DNA of 64,000 nt, from contig NZ_CP066802.1 of NCBI RefSeq assembly GCF_016598775.1, positions 744,001 through 808,000 of the forward strand, read 5' to 3'. This DNA comes from Actinomyces weissii (GTDB lineage Bacteria > Actinomycetota > Actinomycetes > Actinomycetales > Actinomycetaceae). The position numbers were made by a program, and so were the translations under genes. Each line of letters starts with the position of its first letter. The stretch's first letter is position 1. Below the pieces are notes generated by a model. The model saw only the letters and a program-made list of their open reading frames with translations. It had not been told where the DNA came from and ran no database searches. This document shows positions 25,978 to 34,204 of the stretch, in pieces.

Positions 25978-26994
25978 GTGCAGGCCCTGACCCAGGCGGT
26001 GGCCGCCGCCGTCGAGACCCTGAGGCTGCTAGCGGTGCACGTGCCCGGCCTGCAGACCCTGGCCCAGGCCCCCTACCTGTTCCGGCCCCTGCTCATGGTG
26101 CTGCTGCTGGGGGCCGTGTGCGCAGTGGTCGGCACCCTGGTCAACCTGCGCACCGCCGAGTTCACTGCGGAGGCCCTGGTGCACGCGGTGTTCCCCGGGA
26201 TCGTGGCCGGGGCGGTCTACGGCGGTATCGACGCGATCGTGCCAGCCGCCAGCCTGGTGGCGGCGCTGGCCGCCGGGGCCCTGACGTGGGTGCACCACCG
26301 GGCCCGGCGCCGCTCAGCCTCCGAGGCGGGCACCGCCGTGGTCCTGACCGGCTTCTTCTCCGTGGGCATCATCCTGTCCCTGGCCAAGGGGGACATGTCC
26401 GGCCAGCTGGAGGCCCTCATGTTCGGTCGCCTGCTGGAGGTCACCGACCGGGGCCTGACCCAGGCGCTCCTGATCTGCCTGCTGGCCCTGCTGGCGGTGG
26501 GCCTGACCTGGAAGGAGCAGGTCGCCTACGCCTTCGACCCGACAGGGGCCCGGGCCGGGGGCGCCCGCCTGCTCGCCCTGGACCTGGTCCTCAACGTGGC
26601 CGTGGCGGCAGTCGTGGTCTCGGCGGCCACAGCCGTAGGTACGCTGCTGGTGGTCGGCTACCTGGTGGTCCCCGGAGCCGCCGGGCGGGTGCTGGCGGCG
26701 CGGGTGCGCTCCATGGTGCTGGTGTCCCTGGGCGTGGGCGTGGGCGGCGGCTACCTGGGGCTGCTGCTCATGACGGCGCCCCTGCCTCGGCCCGTGTCAC
26801 CGCAGGCCAGCGTCGCCCTGTCCATGACGGCGGTGTTCCTGCTGGCGGCGGCCTGGTCCGCCACGGTGCCGGCGCTGCGTCGTCGCCTGCGGGACGGGCG
26901 AGGCGTGACGATGGCGGGGACGACTGAGGCCCGGCAGGAGGCTGCTGTGAGGCAGACGGGGGCCCGGCGTCGTGAGCAGGAGACGGCGGCATGA
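25978..26994 (+). CDS. Metal ABC transporter permease, first of two
   Basis: ABC-3 family permease of 338 residues with about eight membrane segments (FRPLLMVLLLGAVCAVVGTLVNL; ALVHAVFPGIVAGAVYG; LLVVGYLVVPGAAGRVLAARV). The EALVHAVFPG segment is the family's conserved loop. A cytoplasmic, charged C-terminal tail of about 40 residues follows the last helix. GTG start directly after the ATPase stop; ATGA overlap with the second permease. Two different permeases suggest a heterodimeric channel, as in TroCD and MntBC-type systems. Confidence 0.92.
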   Translation: MQALTQAVAAAVETLRLLAVHVPGLQTLAQAPYLFRPLLMVLLLGAVCAVVGTLVNLRTAEFTAEALVHAVFPGIVAGAVYGGIDAIVPAASLVAALAAGALTWVHHRARRRSASEAGTAVVLTGFFSVGIILSLAKGDMSGQLEALMFGRLLEVTDRGLTQALLICLLALLAVGLTWKEQVAYAFDPTGARAGGARLLALDLVLNVAVAAVVVSAATAVGTLLVVGYLVVPGAAGRVLAARVRSMVLVSLGVGVGGGYLGLLLMTAPLPRPVSPQASVALSMTAVFLLAAAWSATVPALRRRLRDGRGVTMAGTTEARQEAAVRQTGARRREQETAA

Positions 26995-27842
26995 GCGTGA
27001 GCTGGGAGCTGCTGGGCCTGCCCGCCCTGGAGGTGGCGCTCATGGGGGCGCTGGCGGGGCTGGTCGGTGCCTTGGCGCTGGTGCACCGGCGCGTTTTCTT
27101 CACCGAGTCCCTGACCCACGCGACCTTTCCCGGGGCGGTGGCCGGGGTAGTGGTTGCAGCGGCTGCCAGTCAGGCGCTGCTGGGTGGGCGGGCCGGGTAC
27201 GAGCTGCTGACCCTGGCCCTGCTGGTGGGTGCGGTAGCTATGTGCCTGCCGATGATCGCCCTGATGCGGTGGCTGGGGCGTGTGCCCGGCCTGTCCTCCC
27301 AGTCCGCGGCCGGGATCGTGCTGACTTTCGGGTTCGCGCTGGGGTACTTCATGGTCAAGTGGTTCGCACCGTTGCCTCTGAAGGTGGACAGCTTCCTGGC
27401 TGGCTCGGTACTGAACGTCTCCCGCCTGGACGTGTGGGTTACCGGGGCGGTGCTGGCCGGAGCGGTGCTGGTGTGCCTGGTGGGAGGCAGGTTCCTGACC
27501 TACTACGGCTTTGACCCGGTGGGCTACCGGGCGGGTGGGCTGCCCGCTGCTCCGGCGGAGGCGGTGGTGCTGGGGCTGATCTGCCTGACTATCGCGGCCC
27601 TGGTGCCAGCGGTGGGCACGATCCTGCCGATCGCCCTGGTGGCGGCCCCGGCGGCGGCGCTGTCCCGCTGGTGCTCCTCCATGCGCGGCCTGCTGGTGGG
27701 CTCGGCGCTGCTGGGGACGGTCACCTGCCTGGTGGGGCTGGGCGCCGGGGTGCTGCTGGAGCTGTCGGTCGGGGGCGTGATCGCACTGGCCTGCGCAGTG
27801 GTGTACGTGGCCTCGGAGGCGGTCTCCGCCCTGCGGCAGTGA
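26991..27842 (+). CDS. Metal ABC transporter permease, second of two
   Basis: Second ABC-3 permease, 283 residues, eight or so membrane helices. The family loop is again clear (ESLTHATFPGAVAGV), as is VPAVGTILPIALVAAPAAAL. It ends the operon; no terminator stem is evident after the stop. A 476-bp gap holding two type A repeats and a small inverted-repeat element separates it from the convergent phosphohexomutase gene. Confidence 0.92.
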   Translation: MSVSWELLGLPALEVALMGALAGLVGALALVHRRVFFTESLTHATFPGAVAGVVVAAAASQALLGGRAGYELLTLALLVGAVAMCLPMIALMRWLGRVPGLSSQSAAGIVLTFGFALGYFMVKWFAPLPLKVDSFLAGSVLNVSRLDVWVTGAVLAGAVLVCLVGGRFLTYYGFDPVGYRAGGLPAAPAEAVVLGLICLTIAALVPAVGTILPIALVAAPAAALSRWCSSMRGLLVGSALLGTVTCLVGLGAGVLLELSVGGVIALACAVVYVASEAVSALRQ

Positions 27843-27950
27843 GATGCTGGACGGCAGCGTCGTCGGCTGGTCCGGGCGGCGCGCTAGACGGGCGCAGGTA
27901 CTGCTGAGGGCCCCTCACGGGCGTCTTGAGGGACGATTCGGTGGGTAGGT

Positions 27951-28059
27951 GTCCGGCTTGATGACAAAGGCCGTTTCCGGCACCGTGCACCCTGACAGGA
28001 CTGGCGCAATCATGCGGGTCGCGTGTGACGCTCCGGGGATGCTTGTCATCGATTTGGAC
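27951..28059. repeat. Small element with GTCC...GATGACAA inverted ends, copy 1
   Basis: The left end GTCCGGCTTGATGACAAAG and the reverse complement of the right end, GTCCAAATCGATGACAAGC, share 13 of 19 bases, with GTCC and GATGACAA exact. An element with the same ends lies at 53507-53623; their interiors are unrelated. Confidence 0.4.
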
Positions 28060-28161
28060 ACCGCCGCCCCGTTCAGCATCGCCCTGAGGCGTTAGTGCAC
28101 CACACTGCGCCCCCGGTCCGCCAAAGAGACCCGGTCCTCGTGCTCACCCCCAGGAACCACC

Positions 28162-28212
28162 ACCGCGAGACCGGGACATATGGCTCACGAGACCGGTGAG
28201 GCCTGTGGATAA
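28162..28212 (+). repeat. Type A direct-repeat element, copy 2, with DnaA-box nonamer
   Basis: CGCGAGACCGG, GACATATG and a slightly altered second unit (CACGAGACCGG), followed by TGTGGATAA at 28204-28212, the exact complement of the DnaA box TTATCCACA. Reads in the direction of the metal ABC operon upstream. Confidence 0.8.
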
Positions 28213-28255
28213 CTGGGGTGGGTCGCACGCCAGCACCAGTGACGACGACCGAAGC

Positions 28256-28304
28256 TAAGGTCACCCTTACCGAACTCGCGGTACATATGTCCCGGTCTCG
28301 CGGT
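28256..28304 (-). repeat. Type A direct-repeat element, copy 3
   Basis: Minus-strand copy directly downstream of the phosphohexomutase gene: one intact unit, GACATATGTAC, a mutated second unit (CGCGAGTTCGG), then TAAGGGTGACCTTA. Preceded by the same CTAACCACCCCCTT that follows manC at copy 1. Confidence 0.85.
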
Positions 28305-28318
28305 GAGGAAGGGGGTGG

Positions 28319-30046
28319 TTAGGGGAGGCAGAGGGTGCCGCGCAGGTCTGCGTGCAGGGCCTCCAGGCGGGCGGCGGCCTCCTGCCGCACCTCCGCTACC
28401 GGGCGGTCACCCACCGGCAGCACCACCTCGCAGTAGCACTTGAGCCTAGGCTCCGTGCCCGAGGGACGTACCACCACCTGGTCGTCGGCGGCCGTGGTCC
28501 ACACCAGGGCGTCCGTGGGGGGCAGCTGGCCGCCCACCCCGTCGTCTGCACCCTCCAGCAGGTCCAGCTCCTGCACCACCGGGGAGCCTGCCAGGTGCGC
28601 CGGGGCCCCACCAGCCCGCAGCCGCTCCATGGCCTGCGCGATCGCCTCCGGCTCCTCCACCTGCAGGCTCAGCGCGGCTGTCGCGTGCAGTCCGTGCTCC
28701 CGGGCCAGACGGTCCAGCAGGTCCAGCAGGCTGCGTCGCTGTGCCTGGAGCACGGAGGCCAGCACGGCCACCCGCACCGCCGCGGAGATCCCGTCCTTGT
28801 CGTGCACGCAGGCCGGGTCCACGCAGTAGCCCAGGGCCTCCTCGTAGCCGTAAGCCAGGTTCGGCACCCGGCTGATCCACTTGAAACCGGTCAGCGTCCT
28901 GCGGTGGGCCAGGCCGTGGGCGTGGGCGATACGCCGCAGCAGCCGGGAGGAGACGATCGAGCTGGCCAGCACCCCCTGGCCCGTGAAGGCCGCCAGCCCG
29001 GCAGCCTGCTCGCCCAGCAGCGCCCCCAGCTCGTCGCCGGTCAGCTGGCGCCAGCCGCCCTCGCTGCACGGGTCAGGTACCGCCACCGCGCAGCGGTCGG
29101 CGTCAGGGTCGTTGGCGATCACCAGGTCCGCGTCCGACTCCCGGGCCAGGGCCAGGGCCATGTCCAGGGCGCCGGGCTCCTCCGGGTTGGGGAAGGTCAC
29201 GGTAGGGAAGTCCGGGTCCGGGGAGAACTGCTCCGGCACCACCAGCACCTGCTTGAAACCCACCCGCCCCAAGGCGTCACGGCAGATCTGCCCGCCGACC
29301 CCGTGCAGGCTGGTCAGCACGATGCGCAGGTCGCTGGCCGCCTCCGCCCGCGCGCAGTGGGACACCCGGGCGGTGTACTCCTCCACCATCTCCGGCCCCA
29401 GCACGCTCCAGCCGGACTCCCGCAGCCGGATCTCGTTCAGGGGGCCGACGGCGTCGATCCGTCGGGTGATCTCGGCGTCGTAGGGCGGCACGATCTGGGC
29501 CCCGCAGCCGGCCCCCGTCATGGCCCGCCCGCCCAGGTAGACCTTGTAGCCGTTGTCCTGGGCCGGGTTGTGGGAGGCCGTCACCATCACGCCCGCGTCA
29601 GCCTTCAGCCGAAGCAGCGCGAAGGCCAGCACCGGGGTGGGGCAGGGCTGCTCGAACAGCATGGCGCGGCCCCCAGCCCCCTGCACCACCGCCGCCGTGT
29701 CCACGGCGAACTGCCGTGAGCCGTGGCGGGCGTCGTAGCCGATGACCACCGTGAAGCCCTCACCTACCTGCTCGCACAGGTAGGCGCTGAGACCGGCCGC
29801 CGCCCGGATGACCACGGCCCGGTTCATGCGGTTGGGACCGGCCCCGAGCTGCCCGCGCAGCCCCGCCGTACCAAAGCGCAGCGCGCCACGGAAGGCGTCC
29901 GCCAGCCGGGAGGTGGCCTCGTGGTCGCCGGCGTCGTGGCGCACCAGCAGGCTCTCCAGCTCCGCCCGGGTAGACCCGTCAGGGTCCTGACTGATCCAGG
30001 CGCGCACGGCGCTGGCGTCAAGGACAAGCGGCTGAACGGAGGTCAT
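28319..30046 (-). CDS. Phospho-sugar mutase (phosphoglucomutase/phosphomannomutase, PGM2-type)
   Basis: Alpha-D-phosphohexomutase interconverting hexose 1- and 6-phosphates. The 575-residue protein has the phosphoserine loop VTASHNPAQDNGYKVY, metal loop NDPDADRCAV, sugar-binding GYEEALGYC, and phosphate loop VRPSGTEPRLKCY. Its length and extra N-terminal helices match the PGM2/PMM group rather than short AlgC-type enzymes. It could make mannose-1-phosphate for ManC or glucose-1-phosphate for glycogen. ATG at 30046; no strong ribosome site. A type A repeat abuts its stop codon. Confidence 0.94.
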   Translation of the reverse strand: MTSVQPLVLDASAVRAWISQDPDGSTRAELESLLVRHDAGDHEATSRLADAFRGALRFGTAGLRGQLGAGPNRMNRAVVIRAAAGLSAYLCEQVGEGFTVVIGYDARHGSRQFAVDTAAVVQGAGGRAMLFEQPCPTPVLAFALLRLKADAGVMVTASHNPAQDNGYKVYLGGRAMTGAGCGAQIVPPYDAEITRRIDAVGPLNEIRLRESGWSVLGPEMVEEYTARVSHCARAEAASDLRIVLTSLHGVGGQICRDALGRVGFKQVLVVPEQFSPDPDFPTVTFPNPEEPGALDMALALARESDADLVIANDPDADRCAVAVPDPCSEGGWRQLTGDELGALLGEQAAGLAAFTGQGVLASSIVSSRLLRRIAHAHGLAHRRTLTGFKWISRVPNLAYGYEEALGYCVDPACVHDKDGISAAVRVAVLASVLQAQRRSLLDLLDRLAREHGLHATAALSLQVEEPEAIAQAMERLRAGGAPAHLAGSPVVQELDLLEGADDGVGGQLPPTDALVWTTAADDQVVVRPSGTEPRLKCYCEVVLPVGDRPVAEVRQEAAARLEALHADLRGTLCLP

Positions 30047-30204
30047 ATTGGAGACGTTACCGTGCCTGATAGCGGAAAAGCGGCAGCATGATGCCCCTCA
30101 CGGGTGGTAGGGGACACAGGTGGGCTGCTCCTGGCAGGGCCGTGGCTGCAGGTCCGCCTCCGATAAGCCTCTGGTCCTACCTGAGGGCGCTCTACCCTGG
30201 CCCT

Positions 30205-31746
30205 ATGAGTGACACCGTGGTCCCTGCTGAGCCCTCATCCGCCGCCGTAGGCTCCCGGCAGCCTCGGGCGCAGGCCCCGGCAGCGCCCGGCTCCAGCCCC
30301 CCGGGGACCTTCGTCCTGGCCTCGGAGGCCTCGCCGGTACGCCAGGGGATGCGGGTGCTGATCCTCGGGGGCGGGCCCGCCGGGTACGAGGCCGCACTGG
30401 TTGCGGCCCAGCTGGGTGCCGAGGTCCGCCTGGTCGAGGAGCGGGGGGTGGGTGGCAGCGCGGTGCTGACCGACGTCGTCCCCTCCAAGACCTTGATCGC
30501 CACCGCCGAGTGGCTCCGCGGCACCGAGCAGGCCCAGGAGCTGGGCATAACCCTGAGCGCCCGCCCCGGTGAGGCGGTGGTGGACCTGTCCCGCGTGAAC
30601 GCCCGGGTGCGTCGTCTGGCGGCTGAGCAGTCCCGCGACCTGTCCGCCCGCATGGCCCAGAAGGGCGTCACGGTGCTGCCGGGCCGGGGCCGCCTGGGCG
30701 GCCTGGACCGTGACGGGGTGCGCACCATCCACTACACCGACCCCCAGGGCTCCACCCAGGAGCTCCAGGCGGAGCTGGTGCTGCTGGCCACGGGAGCCCG
30801 CCCCCGGGAGCTGCCCGCCGCCCGGCCCGACGGGCGCCGCATCCTGACCTGGACCCAGCTCTACGACCTGGAGGCGCTCCCCGAGCACCTGGTGGTGGTC
30901 GGCTCGGGGGTCACCGGCGCGGAGCTGGCTGGGGCCTACCTGGCCCTGGGCAGCCGCGTGACCCTGGTGTCCAGCCGCGAGCTGGTCCTGCCTACGGTGG
31001 ACCGCGACGCTGCCGCCCTGGTGGAGGAGGCCTTCCGCAGCCGTGGCATGGAGGTGCTCTCCGGGGCGCGCGCCGAGGCCACCCGCGTCGTCGGGGAGGG
31101 GCCGCAGGAGCAGGTTGAGGTGCGCCTGGCCGACGGGCGGGTGGTGCACGGCTCGCACTGCCTCATGGCCGTGGGGGCGGTCCCGGCCACCGCGGACCTG
31201 GGGCTGGAGGAGGCGGGGGTCGCCCTGGAGCCCAGCGGGCACGTCCGGGTGGACCGGGTCTCCCGCACCACCGCCTACCGCGTCTACGCCGCCGGTGACT
31301 GCACCGGGGTGCTGCCGCTGGCCTCCGTGGCCGCCATGCAGGGGCGGATCGCCATGCGCCACGCACTGGGCGACGCCGTGGCCCCGCTGGAGGTGGAGAC
31401 CGTCTCCCAGGCGGTGTTCACCCTGCCGGAGATCGCCTCCGTGGGGATCAGTGAGGCGGAGCTGGAGCAGCTGGACGCCGTCGCCACCACCGTGCCGCTG
31501 GGACGCAACCCCCGCGCCAAGATGCTGGGGCTCAAGGACGGCTTCGTGAAGCTCTACTCCCAGCGACGCAGCGGCGAGGTCCTGGGGGGCGTAGTGGTGG
31601 GCAGCCGCGCCAGCGAGCAGATCCTGCCGGTCACCCTGGCCGTGACGCACCGCCTGACGGTAGAGCAGGTCATGAACGCCTTCAGCGTCTACCCCTCCCT
31701 GTCCGGGACCCTCACGGAGGCGGCCCGCCAGCTGCACGTGCGCTGA
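30205..31746 (+). CDS. LpdA-like NAD(P)H:quinone / FAD-dependent disulfide-reductase-fold flavoprotein
   Basis: Two-dinucleotide-fold flavoprotein resembling mycobacterial LpdA (Rv3303c). FAD motif LILGGGPAGYEAALVAAQLGA, NAD motif VVVGSGVTGAELAGAYLALG, ATGARPR, AAGDCTGV and a C-terminal dimerisation domain are present. The redox-active CxxxxC of lipoamide dehydrogenases is missing (GVGGSAVLTDVVPSKTLIA), so it should reduce quinones or similar acceptors rather than a disulfide. ATG 30205 gives an unusual 48-residue Pro/Ala-rich N-terminal extension. ATG 30349, at MRVLILGGG, would match the family start and is a real alternative. Confidence 0.88.
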   Translation: MSDTVVPAEPSSAAVGSRQPRAQAPAAPGSSPPGTFVLASEASPVRQGMRVLILGGGPAGYEAALVAAQLGAEVRLVEERGVGGSAVLTDVVPSKTLIATAEWLRGTEQAQELGITLSARPGEAVVDLSRVNARVRRLAAEQSRDLSARMAQKGVTVLPGRGRLGGLDRDGVRTIHYTDPQGSTQELQAELVLLATGARPRELPAARPDGRRILTWTQLYDLEALPEHLVVVGSGVTGAELAGAYLALGSRVTLVSSRELVLPTVDRDAAALVEEAFRSRGMEVLSGARAEATRVVGEGPQEQVEVRLADGRVVHGSHCLMAVGAVPATADLGLEEAGVALEPSGHVRVDRVSRTTAYRVYAAGDCTGVLPLASVAAMQGRIAMRHALGDAVAPLEVETVSQAVFTLPEIASVGISEAELEQLDAVATTVPLGRNPRAKMLGLKDGFVKLYSQRRSGEVLGGVVVGSRASEQILPVTLAVTHRLTVEQVMNAFSVYPSLSGTLTEAARQLHVR

Positions 31747-31770
31747 GGCGCCGGGCACCGGCAGGGCAGC

Positions 31771-31966
31771 GGAGGGCGTTGGCCAGGCCTGGCGGGGAGC
31801 GGCAGGGACGGTGCCGGTTGGGGGCGACGGCGGGGCCTGGTTGCGGCCCGTGAGGTCTGGCGGGGACAGGAGGGCGTTGGCCAGGCCTGGCGGGGAGCGG
31901 TAGGGACGGTGCCGGTTGGGGGCGACGGCGGGGCCTGGTTGTGGCCCGTGAGGTCTGGCGGGGACC
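31771..31966. repeat. 98-bp tandem duplication (two units)
   Basis: 31771-31868 and 31869-31966 differ by about two bases (gcggcagg/gcggtagg; ttgcgg/ttgtgg). Entirely between the flavoprotein and LOG genes and non-coding. Confidence 0.9.
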
Positions 31967-32047
31967 TGCTGGCTGGCACAGCCTCGGCTGGCTCGCGCGG
32001 CCCTCACCGGCACGGCCTGCGGACAGGAGGCCCTGTGTTAGGACATT

Positions 32048-32863
32048 ATGTGCCCCATGTCGACCCGCGAGACCTACCGCAAGGGGCCGGTGCTGCTGCG
32101 CGGCGCCCAGATCCCCTCCTCCACCACCGACGCCCGTCTGCTGGCCCGCCCGGGACAGACCGAGTGGCTGCACGCCGACCCCTGGCGCGTGCTACGCATA
32201 CAGGCTGAGTTCGTGGAAGGATTCGGTGCGCTCGCGGAGATAGGCAGTGCCATCTCCGTGTTCGGCTCGGCCCGCACCCGCCCCGAGGACCCGATGTACC
32301 AGATGGCGGAGCAGGTCGGTGCGGGACTGGTCCGGGCCGGATACGGCGTCATCACCGGTGGGGGGCCGGGCATGATGGAGGCTGCCAACAAGGGGGCGCA
32401 CCAGGCGGGCGGCCTGAGCGTCGGGCTGGGCATCGAGCTGCCCCACGAGCAGGGGATGAACGAGTACGTGGACCTGGGCGTGCACTTCCGCTACTTCTTT
32501 GCCCGCAAGACCATGTTCCTGAAGTACTCCGACGGCTTCGTGGTCATGCCCGGGGGCTTCGGCACCCTGGACGAGCTGTTCGAGGCCGTGACCCTGGTGC
32601 AGACCCAGAAGGTCTCGCACTTCCCGATCGTCCTGGTAGGACGCAGGTTCTGGGGCGGACTGGTGTCCTGGATCGAGCAGTCCCTGTCCACCAACGGGGT
32701 GATCTCCCCGCAGGACCGTGAGCTGGTGCACCTGGTGGACACCGCGGAGGAGGCGGTGGAGTCCGTGGTCACCCGGGCCCGGTCCATGAGGGCGGCGGAG
32801 GCGGCAGCCTCGGCCCAGTCGGCGGGCAGCCCCAGCGCCTGGTCACCGGAGGCCGGTGCCTGA
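32048..32863 (+). CDS. LOG-family (TIGR00730) nucleoside monophosphate phosphoribohydrolase-like protein
   Basis: Rossmann-fold protein of the LOG family, which in characterised members releases the base from cytokinin riboside 5'-monophosphates. The family motifs GGGPGMMEAANKGA (PGxxEA-like) and VMPGGFGTLDELFE (PGGxGTxxE) are intact. It is 271 residues from the first ATG; ATG 32057 (MSTRETYRKGP) is equally plausible. A mycobacterial orthologue (Rv1205, from memory) accumulates as a proteasome substrate and makes cytokinins. The physiological substrate here is unknown. Confidence 0.9.
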   Translation: MCPMSTRETYRKGPVLLRGAQIPSSTTDARLLARPGQTEWLHADPWRVLRIQAEFVEGFGALAEIGSAISVFGSARTRPEDPMYQMAEQVGAGLVRAGYGVITGGGPGMMEAANKGAHQAGGLSVGLGIELPHEQGMNEYVDLGVHFRYFFARKTMFLKYSDGFVVMPGGFGTLDELFEAVTLVQTQKVSHFPIVLVGRRFWGGLVSWIEQSLSTNGVISPQDRELVHLVDTAEEAVESVVTRARSMRAAEAAASAQSAGSPSAWSPEAGA

Positions 32864-33167
32864 ACACGGTCCGACGGCGTCGGGTACCAGGGACACTCTC
32901 TGTCTGCTATTCGCCCAGGGCGTGATCCTGATGCCTGCGCTGGGTTGTGAGTCAGTACCGAGCGCCCCGTAGAGTGGCGTTATATCAGCGTGTTACCAGG
33001 TTGCGCACAGCATGTGCCCGGGTGGTGCGGGCGGGGGAGAGCACCCCGCAGCCCCGTAACAGGGTGCCCCGTACCGTTGCGATCCTGACTTTCTACCTGC
33101 GGTGCCTTAGAATAAGCGCGATCGCGCGGAGAGGTAACCGCGTGGACGCTGTACGAAAGGGGAGCTC
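32864..33167. other. Intergenic region upstream of the DUF3117 gene
   Basis: No gene. A GC-rich stem region near 33025-33050 may end the LOG transcript. The DUF3117 promoter is at 33085-33113. Confidence 0.5.
33085..33113 (+). promoter_or_regulatory. Sigma-70-type promoter of the DUF3117 gene
   Basis: CTGACT (33085-33090), 17-base spacer, TAGAAT (33108-33113). It is the best consensus match in the neighbourhood. The start codon is 54 bases downstream with AAAGGGGAG before it. Confidence 0.6.
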
Positions 33168-33335
33168 ATGGCTGCCATGAAGCCCAGGACCGGTGACGGG
33201 CCGCTAGAGGTCGTCAAGGAAGGCCGCGCCATCATCATGCGCGTTCCGCTTGAGGGTGGCGGTCGTCTAGTCGTCGAGATCACCCCGGATGAGGTCAAGG
33301 CGCTGAGCGAGGCACTGTCCACCGTCAAGATCTGA
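33168..33335 (+). CDS. DUF3117 small conserved protein
   Basis: A 55-residue actinobacterial protein, MAAMKPRTGDGPLEVVKEG ... ending ALSEALSTVKI, matching the DUF3117 family throughout. AAAGGGGAG stands five bases before the ATG, a strong promoter is upstream and a long terminator stem is downstream, so it is a free-standing, probably highly expressed monocistron. From memory the M. tuberculosis member is Rv1211. Function unknown. Confidence 0.93.
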   Translation: MAAMKPRTGDGPLEVVKEGRAIIMRVPLEGGGRLVVEITPDEVKALSEALSTVKI

Positions 33336-33350
33336 CCCCCAAGGCCTGTA

Positions 33351-33386
33351 CGAAGGGCTGGGTTCCGCAGGGAGCCCAGCCCTTCG
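33351..33386 (+). terminator. Intrinsic terminator after the DUF3117 gene
   Basis: CGAAGGGCTGGG...CCCAGCCCTTCG, extending inward to about 16 pairs with one G-T pair and a short gcag loop, 15 bases past the stop and followed by TGGTT. It can also serve the convergent methyltransferase gene. Confidence 0.85.
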
Positions 33387-33456
33387 TGGTTCCACCTTCA
33401 GGCTGAGGGTGGCGACGGCGCGGCCCGACGATGTCTCAGGGCAGGTCAGCGGCGGC

Positions 33457-34092
33457 TCAGGCTACACGGGTGGCCACCAGCAGCCCGTCACCCACCGGCA
33501 GGATCGTGGTCATCAGGTCCTCCCGGTCGCGCAGCTCCTTACCCAGCTCCCGCACCGCCACCGTCACCGGGTCGCGCCGGGCCGGGTCAGCCACGTGGTC
33601 GTGCCAGAGCATGCGGGTGATGACCAGCACGCCGCCGCGCCGCAGCATCCGAAAGGCCCCAGGCACCAGCAGCGGCCCGTCGGCGGGCTCGGAGTCAAGC
33701 ACCACCATGTCGTAGGAGCGCTCCGCCATACGAGGCATGACGTCGGAGGCGCGGCCCTGGATCAGGCGCACCCGGGAGGAGCCGTAGCCAGCGGATACGA
33801 AGGTGCGCCGGGCCTCCCGCTGCAGCTCGGGGTCTAGGTCGATGGTGGTCAGCACGCCGTCGGGACCCATGCCGTCCAGCAGCCACAGGCCGGAGGTGCC
33901 GGTGCCGGTGCCCACCTCCGCGATGGACTTGGCGCCGGTGGCGGAGGCCAGCATCCGCAGGGCCGCGCCGGTGCCGGGGGAGACGGGCCCCACACCCAGC
34001 TCCAGCCCACGCATCCGTGCCGCACTGATGGCCTCGGTCTCGTAGGCGAACTCCTCCGTGTACGACCAGTTCAGGGTCTTGTCAGAGCTCAC
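33457..34092 (-). CDS. O-methyltransferase (class I SAM-dependent)
   Basis: A 211-residue catechol-type O-methyltransferase-fold protein. The SAM-binding motif IAEVGTGTGTSGLWLLDG, the acidic TTIDLDPE and the DMVVLDSEPADGP motif are present. N-terminal YTEEFAYETEAISAAR and the VSPGTGAALRML segment are typical of the actinobacterial group (from memory Rv1220c-like). The substrate is unknown. It is divergent from the TatB gene and convergent with DUF3117 across a shared terminator. Confidence 0.9.
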   Translation of the reverse strand: MSSDKTLNWSYTEEFAYETEAISAARMRGLELGVGPVSPGTGAALRMLASATGAKSIAEVGTGTGTSGLWLLDGMGPDGVLTTIDLDPELQREARRTFVSAGYGSSRVRLIQGRASDVMPRMAERSYDMVVLDSEPADGPLLVPGAFRMLRRGGVLVITRMLWHDHVADPARRDPVTVAVRELGKELRDREDLMTTILPVGDGLLVATRVA

Positions 34093-34204
34093 TGCGAGCC
34101 TCCTTACTTCCTCTCACGGACGGCGGGTTGCTGCTCGGGCCATTGTCCCAGGTAGGGGCCCGGATGGGACGTAGCGCAGCGGCGCGTGTGGAGGCAAGTA
34201 TGCT

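Larger units (their letters stand above)
27843..28318. other. Gene-free gap between the metal ABC operon and phosphohexomutase gene
   Basis: Holds a 109-bp element with GTCC...GATGACAA ends (27951-28059) and type A copies 2 and 3 facing each other. A 48-codon frame inside the first element (27949-28095) has no recognisable product. Confidence 0.6.
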
